A stretch of 7,436 nt of DNA from Chloroflexota bacterium (GTDB taxonomy: Bacteria; Chloroflexota; UBA5177; JANWHV01): assembly GCA_025450375.1 (NCBI GenBank), contig JANWHO010000293.1, positions 1 through 7,436 of the forward strand, given 5' to 3'. The stretch's first letter is position 1; each line of letters starts with the position of its first letter. A program made the translations under genes and the position numbers. The notes beneath the pieces are model-generated. The model ran no database searches and was not told the origin of the DNA. It saw only the letters and a program-made list of their open reading frames with translations. This document shows positions 6,067-7,436 of the stretch, piece by piece.

Positions 6067-6531
6067 CTAGCGTGCCAGCGTCACTTCCAGGGCCGCTATC
6101 ACGAGATCGAGATGCACGTTGGCGTCCCGGGCCAGATCGCTCAGGGTTCGGGGGTCATCGGCCTCGGGCTTCAAGCCAAAGCGGGCCAGCACCGAGCCGG
6201 AGGCGGGAAAGTGACGGAGCAGTTTCCCTACCGCCAGTGAAGGGCTGAGGTGCGGCAGTCGTTCCGGCAACCCGATCGTGCCCAGGGGAGGGCTGGGCTG
6301 GAGCCGGCGGATCCGCACCGTCCATTCGTGCGTGCCGGTCTCTCGCGGCTCCCACTCGAAGCACCCCGGCTGATTCGCCTCGATTTGGTAACGGAGGGGC
6401 TTGGGCTCGTGATCATTGATCAGCACCAACTCCTCTCCAGGGGTCAGTTGGTCCAATAGGGCGAAAATGCGCGGGTGTCGTTGCGGCCCCGGCAGGGTAC
6501 GCACGTCCAGGAGCAGAGCAGCGGCGGACAT
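6067..6531 (-). CDS. DUF2249 protein with C-terminal ScdA_N (DUF542)/DUF1858-like domain
   Basis: A 154-residue soluble protein. Residues 8-76 are a DUF2249 domain: LDVRTL, RHPRIF (H19), LINDHEPKPL (H41), YQIEAN and EWTVRIRR. After a linker (77-96), residues 97-152 fit the helical DUF542/ScdA_N or DUF1858 pattern: AVGKLLRHFP, VLARFGL, TLSDLA and LVIAALE. The Cys-Cys-x-Gly motif of ScdA_N, found in iron-centre repair (Ric) proteins, is replaced by PEADDP (122-127), so any metal chemistry at that site is lost or the domain is of the DUF1858 type. The only cysteine is C57, in the first domain. ATG 6531 is chosen because AGGAGG lies 10 bases upstream and the domain begins right after it. The open frame to 6594 adds a low-complexity stretch without a ribosome binding site. 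Confidence 0.82.
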   Translation of the reverse strand: MSAAALLLDVRTLPGPQRHPRIFALLDQLTPGEELVLINDHEPKPLRYQIEANQPGCFEWEPRETGTHEWTVRIRRLQPSPPLGTIGLPERLPHLSPSLAVGKLLRHFPASGSVLARFGLKPEADDPRTLSDLARDANVHLDLVIAALEVTLAR

Positions 6532-6574
6532 GTGATTCTTTCCTCCTCGGACTGGTGGGGCTTCGATGGGCGAA

Positions 6575-6602
6575 TCCCCTGGCCGCCGGAGCAACGAGGG
6601 GA
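6575..6602. repeat. Small inverted repeat in the 125-base gap
   Basis: TCCCCT (6575-6580) and AGGGGA (6597-6602) form a 6-bp stem with a 16-base loop between the NnrS-like gene and the next gene. A TATAGT hexamer on the minus strand near 6620 could be a -10 box, but no good -35 box is visible. The gap may hold an internal promoter. Support is weak. Confidence 0.2.
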
Positions 6603-6656
6603 ACGTGACCCGTCTTGCACTATAGACCGTGTTCGGCCTCCTGGCTGTGACTTTGG

Positions 6657-7436
6657 TTACATGCCTGGGCCGGTGAACAGGTTGATGCCGAAGACAATCA
6701 GCGCGGCCAGACCCGTCATCCCGGCTATCGGCAGGGCGATGCCGCCTCCATCGGGAAACAAGGCAGGAACCACCAGCGGCCCCACGCGGAGCAGCGCCGT
6801 CAGGTTGCCCAGCAACAAGGTGACCCAGAGCAGCGCGGCGGAGCGTGGCCGTCGATTGGCGAAGCTCGACAACAGATGCGCGCCTACCCCCAGGATCAGC
6901 ATGGTCACGAAGCCCGCGCCCAGGAGGTGGCGCTCCGCGTCGAGCGGGACCGGGGCAATCGCCAGGCCGAACGCCGCCGCGCCATTGGCCGCCAGCGCCA
7001 GCGCGACAGCGGTCAGCCAGAGATAGGCCGAGACGGCGCGGAGTTGGATGGGATCGCGGAGCGGACGTACCGGTTGGCGGGGCAGCGGCCGGCGCGGGGC
7101 GAAGACGCCGAGCGCCTGAATGAAGAGCGCAAGAGCCGCCGCCATGAGCAATTCGCCCAGTCCCGCCAGGCGCGCGGCCTCGGCCAGATCCCCGGCCACG
7201 CGCGCGATCAGCCCCGCCAGCAGGAGCGCCAGGCCGGCGCGCAATAGCGGAAGCCGGGGACGCGGGGTACGGAAGAAGAGGGGAAAGGTGCGCTCGGACA
7301 TCGCCACGGAGATCGGGATCAGAAAGCCGTAGAAGGCAATCTGATTCGCCAGATTATCAAGCTGGTCCGGAACCAGCGCGCCGGGCGCCGTCGCGGCGGC
7401 AATCAGCCCGATCTCGTTCACGGCCAGCGCCGCCCA
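6657..7436 (-). CDS. NnrS-like multi-helix membrane protein, C-terminal part
   Basis: The frame is open to the right edge, so the start is outside; 259 residues are visible. There are about seven hydrophobic segments (near 30-47, 65-82, 92-112, 135-160, 171-190, 200-218 and 234-254). Two places recall NnrS and related haem/copper membrane proteins: SERTFPLFFRTPRP (47-60), a loop after a helix, and the ERHLLGAGFVTMLILGVGAH segment (168-187) with an intramembrane H170. NnrS is about 400 residues with 12 helices, which fits a missing N-terminal third. NnrS is linked to NO tolerance and denitrification. The same H-x-x-x-G-F-type motif occurs in the protein at 4728-6041, so the two may be distant relatives. 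An internal GTG at 7421 is in frame but probably not the start. A 125-base gap follows its TAA stop. Confidence 0.65.
   Translation of the reverse strand, partial: WAALAVNEIGLIAAATAPGALVPDQLDNLANQIAFYGFLIPISVAMSERTFPLFFRTPRPRLPLLRAGLALLLAGLIARVAGDLAEAARLAGLGELLMAAALALFIQALGVFAPRRPLPRQPVRPLRDPIQLRAVSAYLWLTAVALALAANGAAAFGLAIAPVPLDAERHLLGAGFVTMLILGVGAHLLSSFANRRPRSAALLWVTLLLGNLTALLRVGPLVVPALFPDGGGIALPIAGMTGLAALIVFGINLFTGPGM

Noticed and set aside
5445..6248. Long plus-strand ORF (267 codons) opposite the 12-helix membrane protein gene
   Set aside because: Its product is Arg/Gln/Gly/His-rich low-complexity sequence, while the opposite strand encodes a clear membrane protein. It is a shadow of GC-rich codon use.
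1..7436. CRISPR arrays, insertion sequences, rRNA or tRNA genes
   Set aside because: No repeat-spacer pattern, transposase motif, terminal repeats or RNA gene signature was seen on either strand.

Overview
The window is GC-rich bacterial DNA in which every gene I can support lies on the minus strand, so the genes read from right to left. The organism cannot be fixed from the sequence. The mix of small DUF2249 proteins, an NnrS-like membrane protein, a haemerythrin-like protein and a DrrAB-type exporter would fit a GC-rich Chloroflexota-like bacterium, but that is a low-confidence inference.

Right and middle part (7436 down to 2433): a long, tightly packed gene run. In transcription order it holds an NnrS-like membrane protein (cut by the right edge), a DUF2249 protein with a ScdA_N/DUF1858-like tail, a 12-helix protein resembling haem-copper oxidase subunit I or NnrS, a single-domain DUF2249 protein, a two-domain DUF2249 protein, an MIP18/SufT-type Fe-S assembly protein, a haemerythrin HHE protein, and an ORF carrying only the C-terminal domain of tryptophanyl-tRNA synthetase. 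Gaps after the first gene are 31 bases or fewer, and several genes touch or overlap, which suggests one operon. These families usually occur around nitrogen-oxide metabolism, NO stress and repair of iron centres. The whole set therefore looks like a nitrosative-stress, iron-centre or denitrification accessory operon. This is inferred from family content, not shown.

Gap at 2283-2432: it contains three inverted-repeat signals (an operator-like 7-5-7 palindrome over the stop codon of the synthetase-like ORF, a 10-bp-stem hairpin, and a 10-bp AT-rich palindrome). It probably ends the first operon and starts the next.

Left part (2282 down to 1): a two-gene DrrAB-type ABC exporter (ATPase and permease overlapping by 4 bases), a 169-base gap with a nested hairpin just before a Shine-Dalgarno sequence, then the N-terminal 128 residues of a haem-type ABC substrate-binding protein (HmuT-like) that runs off the left edge.

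The most unusual items are the free-standing TrpRS C-terminal domain in a putative NO/iron-centre operon, the four DUF2249 domains of two subtypes in one operon, the oxidase-like membrane protein without the full metal-ligand set, and the structured leader of the hmuT-like gene.
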